DNA of 22,601 bases from Scytonema sp. UIC 10036 (GTDB lineage: Bacteria > Cyanobacteriota > Cyanobacteriia > Cyanobacteriales > Nostocaceae). Below the pieces are notes generated by a model. The model did no database searches. It was not told the DNA's origin and saw only the letters and a list, made by a program, of their open reading frames with translations. A program made the position numbers and the translations under genes. Positions 16,267 to 22,601 of the stretch are shown piece by piece (within the stretch, counting starts at the first letter, position 1; each line of letters starts with the position of its first letter). The DNA lies in NCBI RefSeq assembly GCF_009725235.1, contig NZ_WJFC01000215.1, forward strand, positions 1-22,601, read 5' to 3'.

Positions 16267-18264
16267 CTACTTTGTTGCTTCTTGAGTGAGCTTGGTGAGC
16301 ACTTCGTTAGAACGCTCAACAAAAGATTTCATTCCTTCAGCATCAAAACCTTTCTGAGACATGAGTGCCAAATCGTATATATGTTGGCAAATCATCTTCA
16401 CAAGCTGTCCGGTAGGTGATTCACCTTCCCCTTGAATAATACTGCTTTGACTCAGACTTGCCAAATTTTGAATCAGTGGGTGAGATGTGTTGACTAGCAA
16501 AATATGGTCTTCCGGAAACTCTGCTTGCTGTTGCTGCATCAGAGCATTCATCTCGCGCAAACGGCGCAAAATTTCTGGCAAAAGCACCATGGCTGGTGGT
16601 GTCCCTTGGGGATCGTCTGCTTTCAAAGCTTCGGTGCGGATGTTCACCTTGGGTTTGTTAAGCGCTTTCTCGAAGAGCTCTTTGACAGTTTCACTCCGAG
16701 TTTTATTTGTCTTTGGATCGACAATCTCCTTATCTTTCTCTTTATCCAGCAAGGTGTTGTCTAAGTCAGAATCTACCCGTGTAAATTTGACTTCATTATA
16801 TTCCCGCTCTAAGAAGTTGATAAAGTGGGTGTCAATGAAGGAGTCCATAAACAGGACTTCCAAACCTTGATTTTTATGCAGTTCTATGTATGTTGCCTGC
16901 GACGCTTCATCAGTAGCGTAGAAGACACGATTTTCGTGACGTTCTTTGTTGCGCTCCAGATACTCTTTCAGGGTAGTGTAGGGTGACTGGGAAGTTGGGG
17001 CAGAAGACTCAGAACTGGGGGTTACGTCTTGCCATACGTCACCTTCTTGAGATTGTACCTCAACTTCAACTGTTGGGTTAGCGGCTGGCTGCTGGCTGCT
17101 GGTTGGTTGATAGGTACTGCGGAAAACAATAATGTCTTCCACTTGTTTCTTAAATTTCTCGTCGTTCAGAACGCCGAATTTAACGAAGGTACCTAAGTCT
17201 TTCCAAGCACTGACGTACTGTTCGCGATTGTCGCGATAGAGTTCCTTAAGACGATCGCCCACCTTCTTAGCAATATAATCGCCAATTTTCCGCACGGTGC
17301 GATCGGTTTGCAAAGCGCTCCGCGACACGTTCAAGGGAATATCAGTACTGTCAATCACACCTCGCATTGGCAGCAAGAACTGTGGAATAATTTCTTCACA
17401 GTGGTCGCTGACAAAAACTTGATTGCAGAACAGCTTAATCTGCCCTTTCGTCACATCAACGTCCGGCTTCATTCTGGGGAAGTACAAAATACCGTTGATA
17501 ATGAAAGGATAATCTGTGTTCAGATGCACCCAGAGCAACGGTTCTTCTTGGAAAGGGTACAGATAGCGGTAAAACTCTAAATAATCTTCTTTACTCAAAC
17601 TACTGGGAGACTCCCGCCACACTGCCCTTTGCTTGTTGATGACCTCACCATCAAGTTTGATGGGTACTGGCATGAAGTCGCAGTAAGTTTTAACCAGCTG
17701 TTTAACACGAGCAGGTTCTAAGTACTCCAGTTCTTCCTCTTGCAAGGTAAGAGTTATGGTTGTACCCAGAGTTGTACGGGATGAATCGTCCAAAGTGAAC
17801 TGTGGAGAACCGTCACAACTCCAGTGGACTGCCTGCGCCCCTTGTTGATAAGACAGTGTATCGATTTCTACCTTCTGCGCCACCATAAAGGAGGAGTAGA
17901 AACCAAGACCAAAGTGACCGATAATTGGCTGGTCTGATTTGCCTTCATACTTCTGAATGAATTCCTCAGCACTGGAGAAGGCAACTTGGTTGATGTACTT
18001 CTTAACTTCCTCTGCCGTCATCCCGATACCGTTATCGGTGATGGATAAGGTTTTTTTGTCCTTGTCGATGGCAATTTGAATCTCCGGTTCGCCAATTTCC
18101 CCCGAATACTCCCCTGCACGGGATACCATCTTCAGTTTTTGGATAGCATCTACAGCGTTAGATACTAACTCCCTCAAGAAAATTTCGTGATCGGAGTAAA
18201 GAGACTTTTTGATAATTGGGAAAATATTCTCAGTATGAATACTGATAGTGCCTTGTTCTAGCAT
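16267..18264 (-). CDS. htpG: Molecular chaperone HtpG (Hsp90)
   Basis: HtpG is a cytosolic ATP-dependent dimeric chaperone important in heat and oxidative stress. The 665-residue protein shows the GHKL ATPase motifs: RELVSNAVDA (31-40, catalytic Glu32, Asn36), DNGIGM (77-82) and GHFGLGFYS (116-124). A middle domain follows with DVDVTKGQIKLFCNQVFVSDHCEEIIPQFL and the catalytic-loop region DIPLNVSRSALQTDRTVRKI, then the dimerisation domain. A Ser/Pro/Gln-rich insertion near residues 386-430 is encoded by low-complexity DNA (see findings). Cyanobacterial HtpG proteins are of similar length. No CIRCE operator (TTAGCACTC-N9-GAGTGCTAA) is visible upstream. An inverted repeat ATTCTAA-CAA-TTAGAAT lies at 18358-18374, about 95 bp before the start. 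Confidence 0.97.
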   Translation of the reverse strand: MLEQGTISIHTENIFPIIKKSLYSDHEIFLRELVSNAVDAIQKLKMVSRAGEYSGEIGEPEIQIAIDKDKKTLSITDNGIGMTAEEVKKYINQVAFSSAEEFIQKYEGKSDQPIIGHFGLGFYSSFMVAQKVEIDTLSYQQGAQAVHWSCDGSPQFTLDDSSRTTLGTTITLTLQEEELEYLEPARVKQLVKTYCDFMPVPIKLDGEVINKQRAVWRESPSSLSKEDYLEFYRYLYPFQEEPLLWVHLNTDYPFIINGILYFPRMKPDVDVTKGQIKLFCNQVFVSDHCEEIIPQFLLPMRGVIDSTDIPLNVSRSALQTDRTVRKIGDYIAKKVGDRLKELYRDNREQYVSAWKDLGTFVKFGVLNDEKFKKQVEDIIVFRSTYQPTSSQQPAANPTVEVEVQSQEGDVWQDVTPSSESSAPTSQSPYTTLKEYLERNKERHENRVFYATDEASQATYIELHKNQGLEVLFMDSFIDTHFINFLEREYNEVKFTRVDSDLDNTLLDKEKDKEIVDPKTNKTRSETVKELFEKALNKPKVNIRTEALKADDPQGTPPAMVLLPEILRRLREMNALMQQQQAEFPEDHILLVNTSHPLIQNLASLSQSSIIQGEGESPTGQLVKMICQHIYDLALMSQKGFDAEGMKSFVERSNEVLTKLTQEATK

Positions 18265-18357
18265 GATTGGTAATCTTCAATGCAATTATTTAAACGATCG
18301 CACTTGGCATCATACCCTAGTCCTCCGCATCTAGGGGGGTAAACCAGGGAATGTGGC

Positions 18358-18374
18358 ATTCTAACAATTAGAAT
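18358..18374. promoter_or_regulatory. Perfect 7-bp inverted repeat upstream of htpG
   Basis: ATTCTAA and TTAGAAT are separated by CAA. A second small stem, CCCTAG/CTAGGG (18315-18320 and 18331-18336), lies nearer the gene. Either could be an operator or mRNA leader structure; no known consensus is matched. Confidence 0.25.
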
Positions 18375-18483
18375 TTTAAAGCTATACCAAAAGAGGTAGT
18401 ATGTTTTTTATGCACTGTTTGCCCCCAAGCGCTTATTCGGATTTCCCTACTCCTCATCAGTTTTGATGAATTCAGCCTAAGTA

Positions 18484-19119
18484 TTACTTACTATTTTTTT
18501 CCAGTACCAAAAAGTAGTGATACGGATAGGTAGGATCGACAAATTCATGCTTGACGGTTAAACCAGCCTTAGCAACCGAATTTAAAATCCGCTTTTTCGG
18601 GTATCCTTTTAAACCCATTTCCCAGTAGTGCTGCTTACATATGGGCTTTGTGCTCCAAAACTTTGGTATATTGATAAACAAGTGCCTTGGTCGTTGGAAG
18701 TAGGCAAATCTTACTTGAATAGCCAAAAATTGAGTGCAAGAAGGAATAGAAATTATCACAAATTTCTTTGTTGCTTCTGCAAGTTTTTGCAGGGCTTGTT
18801 CTGACTGCTCGTAAGGCAAGTGTTCCAAAACTTGAAAAAGTACAATTGCATCAAAGGTATCTTTTGGTAGTGAAAAATCTCTTGTCAAATCTACAATCAA
18901 GTCTGGCTTTAAGTTGGGATCGATATCAGCAGTCGTAACATTATAGCCGCTCGATTTCAGTAGGTGCGTCATTAAAGAATTAAAAATTCCTATTTCCAGA
19001 ACGTTCTTCACTTGGTGACCAAGAGAGAATATCAGACGCATCTGGTGGTGATAACTGATAAGCCTGTCTTTAGATAAATACTCAGAATTTTTAATGTTTA
19101 ACGAACTAATCAGTTGCAT
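18484..19119 (-). CDS. Class I SAM-dependent methyltransferase (type 11 like)
   Basis: The 211-residue protein has the layout of a small Rossmann-fold methyltransferase. It carries VLEIGIFNSLMTHLL (40-54, motif I), TADIDPNLKPDLIVDL (63-78, ribose-binding acidic loop), FDAIVLFQVLEHLPY (89-103, motif IV) and FVIISIPS (motif V). Motif I is unusual: the GxGxG glycines are mostly replaced (GIFNS), which may weaken SAM binding. The substrate is unknown; related proteins often sit in polysaccharide or natural-product clusters. It is transcribed away from the methyltransferase at 19701, and no operon partner is visible. Confidence 0.82.
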   Translation of the reverse strand: MQLISSLNIKNSEYLSKDRLISYHHQMRLIFSLGHQVKNVLEIGIFNSLMTHLLKSSGYNVTTADIDPNLKPDLIVDLTRDFSLPKDTFDAIVLFQVLEHLPYEQSEQALQKLAEATKKFVIISIPSCTQFLAIQVRFAYFQRPRHLFINIPKFWSTKPICKQHYWEMGLKGYPKKRILNSVAKAGLTVKHEFVDPTYPYHYFLVLEKNSK

Positions 19120-19285
19120 AACATATTCTACCTAATCTGATGAACTTCCCAATATAGGGTATACAATTACAGACTGCCCTAAAAACGACTAGAAGTAACA
19201 GATACAGGTAGATATAGCGTTGTGTTTGCCACTAATGCTTTTCCCATCAGTAAGCCAGCGAGAAAAAACCAAATGCTTGTCTTCT

Positions 19286-19326
19286 GTTCGTAGTAGCGCT
19301 TTAGCGTATGTATCTCAACTACAAAC
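19286..19326. repeat. Diverged 41-bp copy of the GCGCTTTAGCG palindromic repeat
   Basis: It begins GTTCGTAGTAGCGCTTTAGCG, close to the reverse complement of the 26-bp repeat, and ends CAACTACAAAC like its forward strand. It therefore shows both inverted ends (8 of 10 terminal bases match), suggesting that the 26-bp copies are halves of a longer palindromic element. Confidence 0.55.
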
Positions 19327-19584
19327 AAGTCATAATTATTTATGCTGCCTTGCTGACTGCAAGCCCAAATATCATCAACCTGAAGCTTGAGAGAAAAATC
19401 TTGAACCACACCCTGCGCGGTAAAGGGCGTACCTCCCAGACAAGACAGCCCAAAACCGATCTGACAATTCACACCATAGCAGCCCATAACGAAGTTTTTG
19501 AACAGACTCATAGTATAATCAAATGCACAAAACTAAGATTTCCATGCTAGTACTGGAAACCAAACTAGAAAGAACAAGCGGGCA

Positions 19585-19629
19585 GGGCAGTATCTGAGAC
19601 CAAATACTGAGTATTGCCCGTTTTGTTTG
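19585..19629 (+). promoter_or_regulatory. Attenuator-like overlapping hairpins before the 19701 gene
   Basis: GGGCAGTAT (19585-19593) can pair with GTATTGCCC (19611-19619) and is followed by GTTTTGTTTG, like a terminator. The internal CAGTAT (19588-19593) can instead pair perfectly with ATACTG (19604-19609), and the two stems exclude each other. The element lies about 70-115 nt before the methyltransferase start. It could be an attenuator or simply a repeat. Confidence 0.3.
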
Positions 19630-19700
19630 TCAGAGCTGCCTTAGATACTAGATGGACAACCGTGGACTCCTAACCAGTTTGAGTAGTACAAGGAATCTCA

Positions 19701-20660
19701 ATGATTGAAAAAACAGTAAAAGTGATAGAAGGCGGTCTATTGCCAGAGGGAGATTATGTTTCACCAGGATTTTCCATTATTCAACCAGATTCATGTTTTC
19801 CCAATATGATTTTGGGAAATCCATATGATTCTTTTTGGCTTTACCTGCGCCGGAATATTGCTCATAACTGGTACGTTGACAAGCGACAGCAGGGGGTAGG
19901 ATTTGTCAGCAGAGATGAAGCTCATATTCTTTACAATACAGCCTTAAAATTTAAAGGAAAAAAGGCTTTAGAAATAGGCTGTTGGATGGGTTGGTCAGCT
20001 TGTCATTTAGCTCTAGCTGGAGTGGAGCTAGATGTCATCGATCCCATGCTATCCCAACAATTATTTCAGGAAAGCGTTACAGATTCATTGAAGCGGGCAG
20101 GGGTAAAGGAATCTGTCAATCTCATACCAGGATATAGCCCTCAAAAAGTAGAGGAGTTAGCAAATCAATTGCAACGGAAATGGTCATTGATATTTATAGA
20201 CGGTCATCACGAAGCACCAGCACCCCTCAATGATGCCATAATTTGCGAACAAGTTGCAGAAGAAGATGCCTTAATTTTATTTCACGATTTAGCCTCTCCC
20301 GATGTCGGTCAAGGATTGAACTACTTGAAAGAGAAAGGATGGAACACAATGGTGTATCAAACTATGCAAATCATGGGAGTTGCATGGCGGGGAAATGTTG
20401 AGCCTGTCATACATCAGCCAGACCCTAAAATTAACTGGAAATTACCCCCACATTTACGACATTATTCTGTGAGCGGTTCAATTCCAACTGTAGCGGGAAA
20501 TAAAATTGGAAAAAATCTGAAATCGCTTGTAGCCGATAATTTCCGGAAAGAAGCAAAGTTATTGACACTGTACAGCCAAACACAGCAAATATATTATTAT
20601 CTTTCCTGGCTACCACAAATGTTAATACAAGCCATGGCAAGAAAAAACCAAACGCTGTAA
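19701..20660 (+). CDS. Class I SAM-dependent methyltransferase (Methyltransf_24 like)
   Basis: The 319-residue protein contains ALEIGCWMGWSACHLA (89-104, motif I of the EIGxxxGxS type), LDVIDPML (110-117, acidic ribose loop), SLIFIDGHHE (162-171) and DALILFHDLASPDVG (189-203). This order is typical of the O-methyltransferase-like family (Methyltransf_24) often found with glycan or cephalosporin-hydroxylase-like genes. The N-terminal 80 residues and the C-terminal 100 residues are not recognised. AAGGA stands 7 nt before the ATG. It appears to be a single-gene unit, with repeats immediately after the stop. Substrate unknown. Confidence 0.83.
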   Translation: MIEKTVKVIEGGLLPEGDYVSPGFSIIQPDSCFPNMILGNPYDSFWLYLRRNIAHNWYVDKRQQGVGFVSRDEAHILYNTALKFKGKKALEIGCWMGWSACHLALAGVELDVIDPMLSQQLFQESVTDSLKRAGVKESVNLIPGYSPQKVEELANQLQRKWSLIFIDGHHEAPAPLNDAIICEQVAEEDALILFHDLASPDVGQGLNYLKEKGWNTMVYQTMQIMGVAWRGNVEPVIHQPDPKINWKLPPHLRHYSVSGSIPTVAGNKIGKNLKSLVADNFRKEAKLLTLYSQTQQIYYYLSWLPQMLIQAMARKNQTL

Positions 20661-20672
20661 AGAAACCTAAAA

Positions 20673-20707
20673 CCAGTGACCAGTGACCAGTGACCAGTGA
20701 CCAGTAA
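20673..20707. repeat. Tandem heptamer repeat, 4 x CCAGTGA plus CCAGTAA
   Basis: Four perfect 7-bp units are followed by one with a single change. This is a short tandemly repeated repetitive (STRR) sequence of the kind known from heterocystous cyanobacteria. Related units occur upstream of pilQ (388-541) and after the gene ending at 21641 (21645-21666). Confidence 0.85.
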
Positions 20708-20752
20708 CTAGTTATCAATACTGCGTAGGTTTTACTTAAAAATACGAAAATA

Positions 20753-20828
20753 TGTAGGTTGGGTTGAGGAACGAAACCCAACATTTACAGGCATCTGTTG
20801 GGTATCTCTATGGTAAGCCCAACCTACA
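20753..20828. repeat. 76-bp palindromic element with 11-bp perfect terminal inverted repeats
   Basis: The ends are TGTAGGTTGGG (20753-20763) and CCCAACCTACA (20818-20828). Two sub-hairpins are possible inside, GGGTT/AACCC and CCCAAC/GTTGGG. The sequence type GTAGGTTGGGTTGAGG...AAACCCAACA is a widespread REP/MITE-like element in bacteria, including cyanobacteria. It carries no coding capacity. Confidence 0.75.
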
Positions 20829-20885
20829 AAAATTCGAGAACCCTTGCAGTATTGAACCAGTTATAGTGATTCTGTCGTTGTATTG

Positions 20886-20949
20886 AAAACCGGGTAAGAG
20901 TAGAAATTGTGCAACTTGTCACGCTTGATTTCTCCACCTACCCGGTTTT
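20886..20949. terminator. Long stem-loop, possible bidirectional terminator
   Basis: AAAACCGGGTA...GAAAT (20886-20907) faces ATTTC...TACCCGGTTTT (20928-20949), with an outer perfect 11-bp stem, an imperfect inner part and a 20-nt loop. The outer stem is flanked by A and T runs on both sides, which is the layout of a bidirectional factor-independent terminator. It is 226 nt beyond the 19701-20660 gene. It could instead be a repeat element. Confidence 0.45.
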
Positions 20950-21190
20950 GTGAGAACTGTTTGAGTAGCAATTAAGCTGTTAGAAAACATCACAAATATT
21001 GTGCTTCTTCTCATGACGAGAGTTATGCGATAAGGTTGGCTCTGTCATCACTCCCTGATGGTACAAGCGATACTTTCTCAAATTTTCCACTACTCCCTTT
21101 CGACTCTAAAATTACCTATTCTTGTAGCTAGGGTTAGACTGCACAACAGCAAACTCATTCATAATCCAATACGGTTCAGTTAAGGATAAT

Positions 21191-21244
21191 TGTAGGTTGG
21201 GTAGAGCGATCGCGTTACCCAACAAACGCTGCGAGAATGTTGGG
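21191..21244. repeat. Truncated copy of the TGTAGGTTGGG element
   Basis: The left end TGTAGGTTGGG (21191-21201) is identical to that of the 76-bp element. It is followed by a hairpin TTGGGTA/TACCCAA around a HIP1 site (21206-21213) and by ATGTTGGGTA. The expected right end CCCAACCTACA is missing; instead the sequence runs straight into a gene fragment. Confidence 0.6.
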
Positions 21245-21641
21245 TAGAGGCAGAGTGCAAAGCCGAGCCATTGATGAATTAGAAGCGCTGCCCGTCACCC
21301 ATCCGTTTCGTCAAGCAACGTTAGAATTGTTGTACACCTTGAGACAGAATTTAGCTTCCCAGACAATTTCAGAACCAGAAGATCGGGAGTTGATTATGAG
21401 ATTAGCACCACTTTACCAGCAAGATCGTGAACTGGCAAAACAGGAAGGACAACAGCAAGGACGAATTGAAGAAAGAAGGCAAGTTGTAGAAAACTTATTG
21501 AGAGTTCGCTTTGGTACTCTTGATGCAGAACTTTCCACAATTATTGAACCATTATTAGCTTTGCCGCCAGAAGAATTTACTCCATTACTCGTGCAGTTAT
21601 CACGCCAAGACTTAATCGCTCGCTTTAGCAATGACGAGTAA
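21237..21641 (+). pseudogene. 3' fragment of an Rpn/DUF4351-type nuclease-transposase gene
   Basis: The 134 codons encode only the C-terminal part of the family. They include LGRGRVQSRAIDELEALP, a helical RQATLELLYTLRQNL, EDRELIMRLAPLYQQ, a Glu/Gln-rich helix, and the DUF4351-like end VENLLRVRFGTLDAEL...EPLLALPPEEFTPLL...DLIARF. Intact relatives are about 250-320 residues and begin with a PD-(D/E)XK nuclease domain, which is absent here. The fragment starts inside a repeat, and no ribosome site precedes the ATG. I consider it a remnant, although the short protein could be made. It converges with the Uma2 gene, 40 nt away. Confidence 0.7.
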
Positions 21642-21644
21642 TTA

Positions 21645-21666
21645 GTGACCAGTAACCAGTGAGCAG
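21645..21666. repeat. Degenerate heptamer repeat (CCAGTGA family)
   Basis: GTGACCAGTAACCAGTGAGCAG contains three imperfect units of the heptamer seen at 20673-20707. It fills the space between two convergent coding frames. Confidence 0.6.
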
Positions 21667-21681
21667 CGATGAGTATTTCCC

Positions 21682-22581
21682 CTATTCTGTAGGCAAATTA
21701 TTCGGATCGATACCTTGAGATTGCAAATAAGCAATTAACCGTTCTTTTTGCTGACGTTCTTGTTCAGCACGTTGACGTTCTTGTTCGGCGCGTTGACGTT
21801 CTTGTTCGGCGCGTTGCCGTTCTTGTTCGGCACGTTGACGTTCTTGTTCGGCGCGTTGACGTTCTTGTTCGGCACGTTGCTGTTGTTGTTCGGCACGTTG
21901 CTGTTGTTGTTCGGCACGTTGACGTTCTTGTTCAATTACTTCTACTGCCCAAGGTAGCAAATTTCCTGCCCCATCCCACCACCGCAACCAATAACCTGTT
22001 CTAGCTTCTTTTGTTCCTTGCCACGTCCCCAAATATAACCCGACTGAATCTATCCAATGACGACCATTTTCGTCTGGTTGCTTCAATTCGTAGCGTCTAT
22101 TTTCCAGTTGATAATATTCCAACAACCCACCATCCGGGTCAAATATTACATACACTGGTACCTGCAAAATTTGCTCGTAAAAAAACCATTTTCCCGGTGG
22201 ATAAGTCCGCTTTACCGAATATTCTTCTCCCTGTGTCTCGGATAAAAATTCCATCACCACCGCAGGGACTTCTCCTTCTAAATTTGGTGTGTAGCTTCTG
22301 CGTTCTGCTATGACTTCATTCACCGAGGCGACGTAAACCCAATCCGGTGCTTTCACTATCAATTCCCCGTTGAGTGTCGCACACAGACCAAAATTGGAAG
22401 CTATTAACATTTTCTCTTGGATGAAACCACTGATTTCCAAACTTTCTCGCAACGCACCAGCCAACAGTGGCTGACCTGTATTTTCCACTGGTTCATCCTC
22501 TAATTGAAAATCTTTGGGCAACGCTTCCCACGATATTACCAGTTCATTGACTCTTTTGGCTGCACCGAGTTGGGTTACCAT
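21682..22581 (-). CDS. Uma2 family (DUF820) protein with heptad-repeat tail
   Basis: Uma2 proteins are PD-(D/E)XK nuclease-fold proteins greatly expanded in cyanobacteria; their biological role is not established. This one has 299 residues. The fold is visible as APDWVYV (78-84, Asp80), VPAVVMEFLS (105-114, Glu111), WFFYEQILQVPVYVIFDP (132-149) and LEYYQLENRRYEL. A C-terminal tail of residues ~217-277 repeats QRAEQER or QRAEQQQ eight times, an exact 7-residue period and so probably a coiled coil. The DNA is a 21-bp tandem repeat. The ATG lies 20 bp from the window end, so its promoter is not visible. Confidence 0.88.
   Translation of the reverse strand: MVTQLGAAKRVNELVISWEALPKDFQLEDEPVENTGQPLLAGALRESLEISGFIQEKMLIASNFGLCATLNGELIVKAPDWVYVASVNEVIAERRSYTPNLEGEVPAVVMEFLSETQGEEYSVKRTYPPGKWFFYEQILQVPVYVIFDPDGGLLEYYQLENRRYELKQPDENGRHWIDSVGLYLGTWQGTKEARTGYWLRWWDGAGNLLPWAVEVIEQERQRAEQQQQRAEQQQQRAEQERQRAEQERQRAEQERQRAEQERQRAEQERQRAEQERQQKERLIAYLQSQGIDPNNLPTE
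21754..21931 (-). repeat. In-frame 21-bp tandem repeat encoding heptads
   Basis: About eight copies of a 21-bp unit, on + reading CGTTGACGTTCTTGTTCGGC with variants, lie inside the Uma2-family gene. Two units carry CTGTTGTTG in place of ACGTTCTTG (QQQ instead of QER). The period keeps the frame, so changes in copy number would lengthen or shorten the coiled coil without breaking the gene. Confidence 0.9.
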
Positions 22582-22601
22582 ATATACTGCCTTTGGTCTA
22601 C

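Larger units (their letters stand above)
19120..19700. other. 581-bp intergenic region between two methyltransferase genes
   Basis: No convincing gene is present. Open frames at 19179-19511 (minus, 110 codons) and 19308-19550 (plus) overlap each other and run through the repeat copy at 19286-19326, and neither resembles a known family. The region also carries a pair of competing hairpins at 19585-19619 followed by a T-rich tract (separate entry). Confidence 0.5.
20661..21236. other. 576-bp repeat-rich intergenic region
   Basis: No gene is seen. From left to right it holds five heptamer units (20673-20707), a 76-bp inverted-repeat element (20753-20828), a long stem-loop (20886-20949), and a truncated copy of the 76-bp element (from 21191). 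A minus-strand open frame at 20431-20784 only translates these repeats into SLVTGHWSLV-like residues and is not a gene. Confidence 0.6.

Noticed and set aside
16487..16870. Plus-strand frame of 127 codons inside htpG
   Set aside because: It is an antisense shadow of a highly conserved chaperone gene.
18265..18483. Possible CIRCE/HrcA operator upstream of htpG
   Set aside because: The TTAGCACTC-N9-GAGTGCTAA pattern is absent; only a short unrelated inverted repeat is present.
19179..19511. Minus-strand frame of 110 codons (and an opposing plus-strand frame 19308-19550)
   Set aside because: It resembles no family I know, overlaps an opposing frame, and part of it is a translation of the palindromic repeat at 19286-19326.
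20431..20784. Minus-strand frame of 117 codons
   Set aside because: It translates the CCAGTGA heptamers as SLVTGHWSLV and the antisense of a methyltransferase gene.
21754..21931. Regular repeats that might suggest a CRISPR array
   Set aside because: The 21-bp units are directly adjacent with no spacers and lie in frame inside a coding region.
1..22601. tRNA, rRNA or complete insertion sequence
   Set aside because: No cloverleaf with a GTTCRAN-type T-arm, no rRNA-like stretch and no transposase frame was recognised on either strand.

Overview
This window comes from a filamentous, hormogonium-forming cyanobacterium, most likely in the Nostocales. Three things point there: the hps (hormogonium polysaccharide) gene set, seven GCGATCGC (HIP1) octamers in 22.6 kb, and many short heptameric and palindromic intergenic repeats. 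No species can be named from the sequence alone.

Layout: (1) 1-576 is a repeat-rich intergenic stretch, followed by pilQ, the type IV pilus secretin, on + (577-3045). (2) 3183-15328 on the minus strand is the core. Read in transcription order it holds hpsA (giant pilin-like protein), hpsB, hpsC and hpsD (three pseudopilins), a 460-bp gap with a strong stem-loop, hpsE (family 2 glycosyltransferase), an overlapping hpsE-like paralogue, a third glycosyltransferase broken by a 1-nt frameshift, and finally a second HpsD-like pseudopilin. A dead MNT/HEPN toxin-antitoxin remnant lies on + between the last two. (3) 15783-18264 carries rpmB (L28) with a clear terminator, and htpG (Hsp90), both on minus. 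(4) 18484-20660 has two unrelated class I methyltransferases on opposite strands. (5) 20661-22601 is an accessory end: heptamer repeats, a 76-bp inverted-repeat element, a 3' fragment of an Rpn/DUF4351-type gene fused to a truncated copy of that element, and a Uma2-family protein with a heptad-repeat tail.

How it works together: in Nostoc punctiforme the hps genes are known to be needed for making and exporting the motility polysaccharide of hormogonia. The pseudopilins are thought to form a short type II/IV-like pilus, and the glycosyltransferases to build the glycan. The secretin gene next to this cluster fits a model in which pilus machinery and polysaccharide export work together at junctional pores; the adjacency is seen, the functional link is inferred.

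The core system is already described. The less ordinary points are the second HpsD-like pseudopilin, the tandem HpsE genes, the frameshifted glycosyltransferase, calcium-loop-like motifs in HpsA, a repeat element in the pilQ promoter region, and two broken genes whose ends coincide with palindromic repeats.
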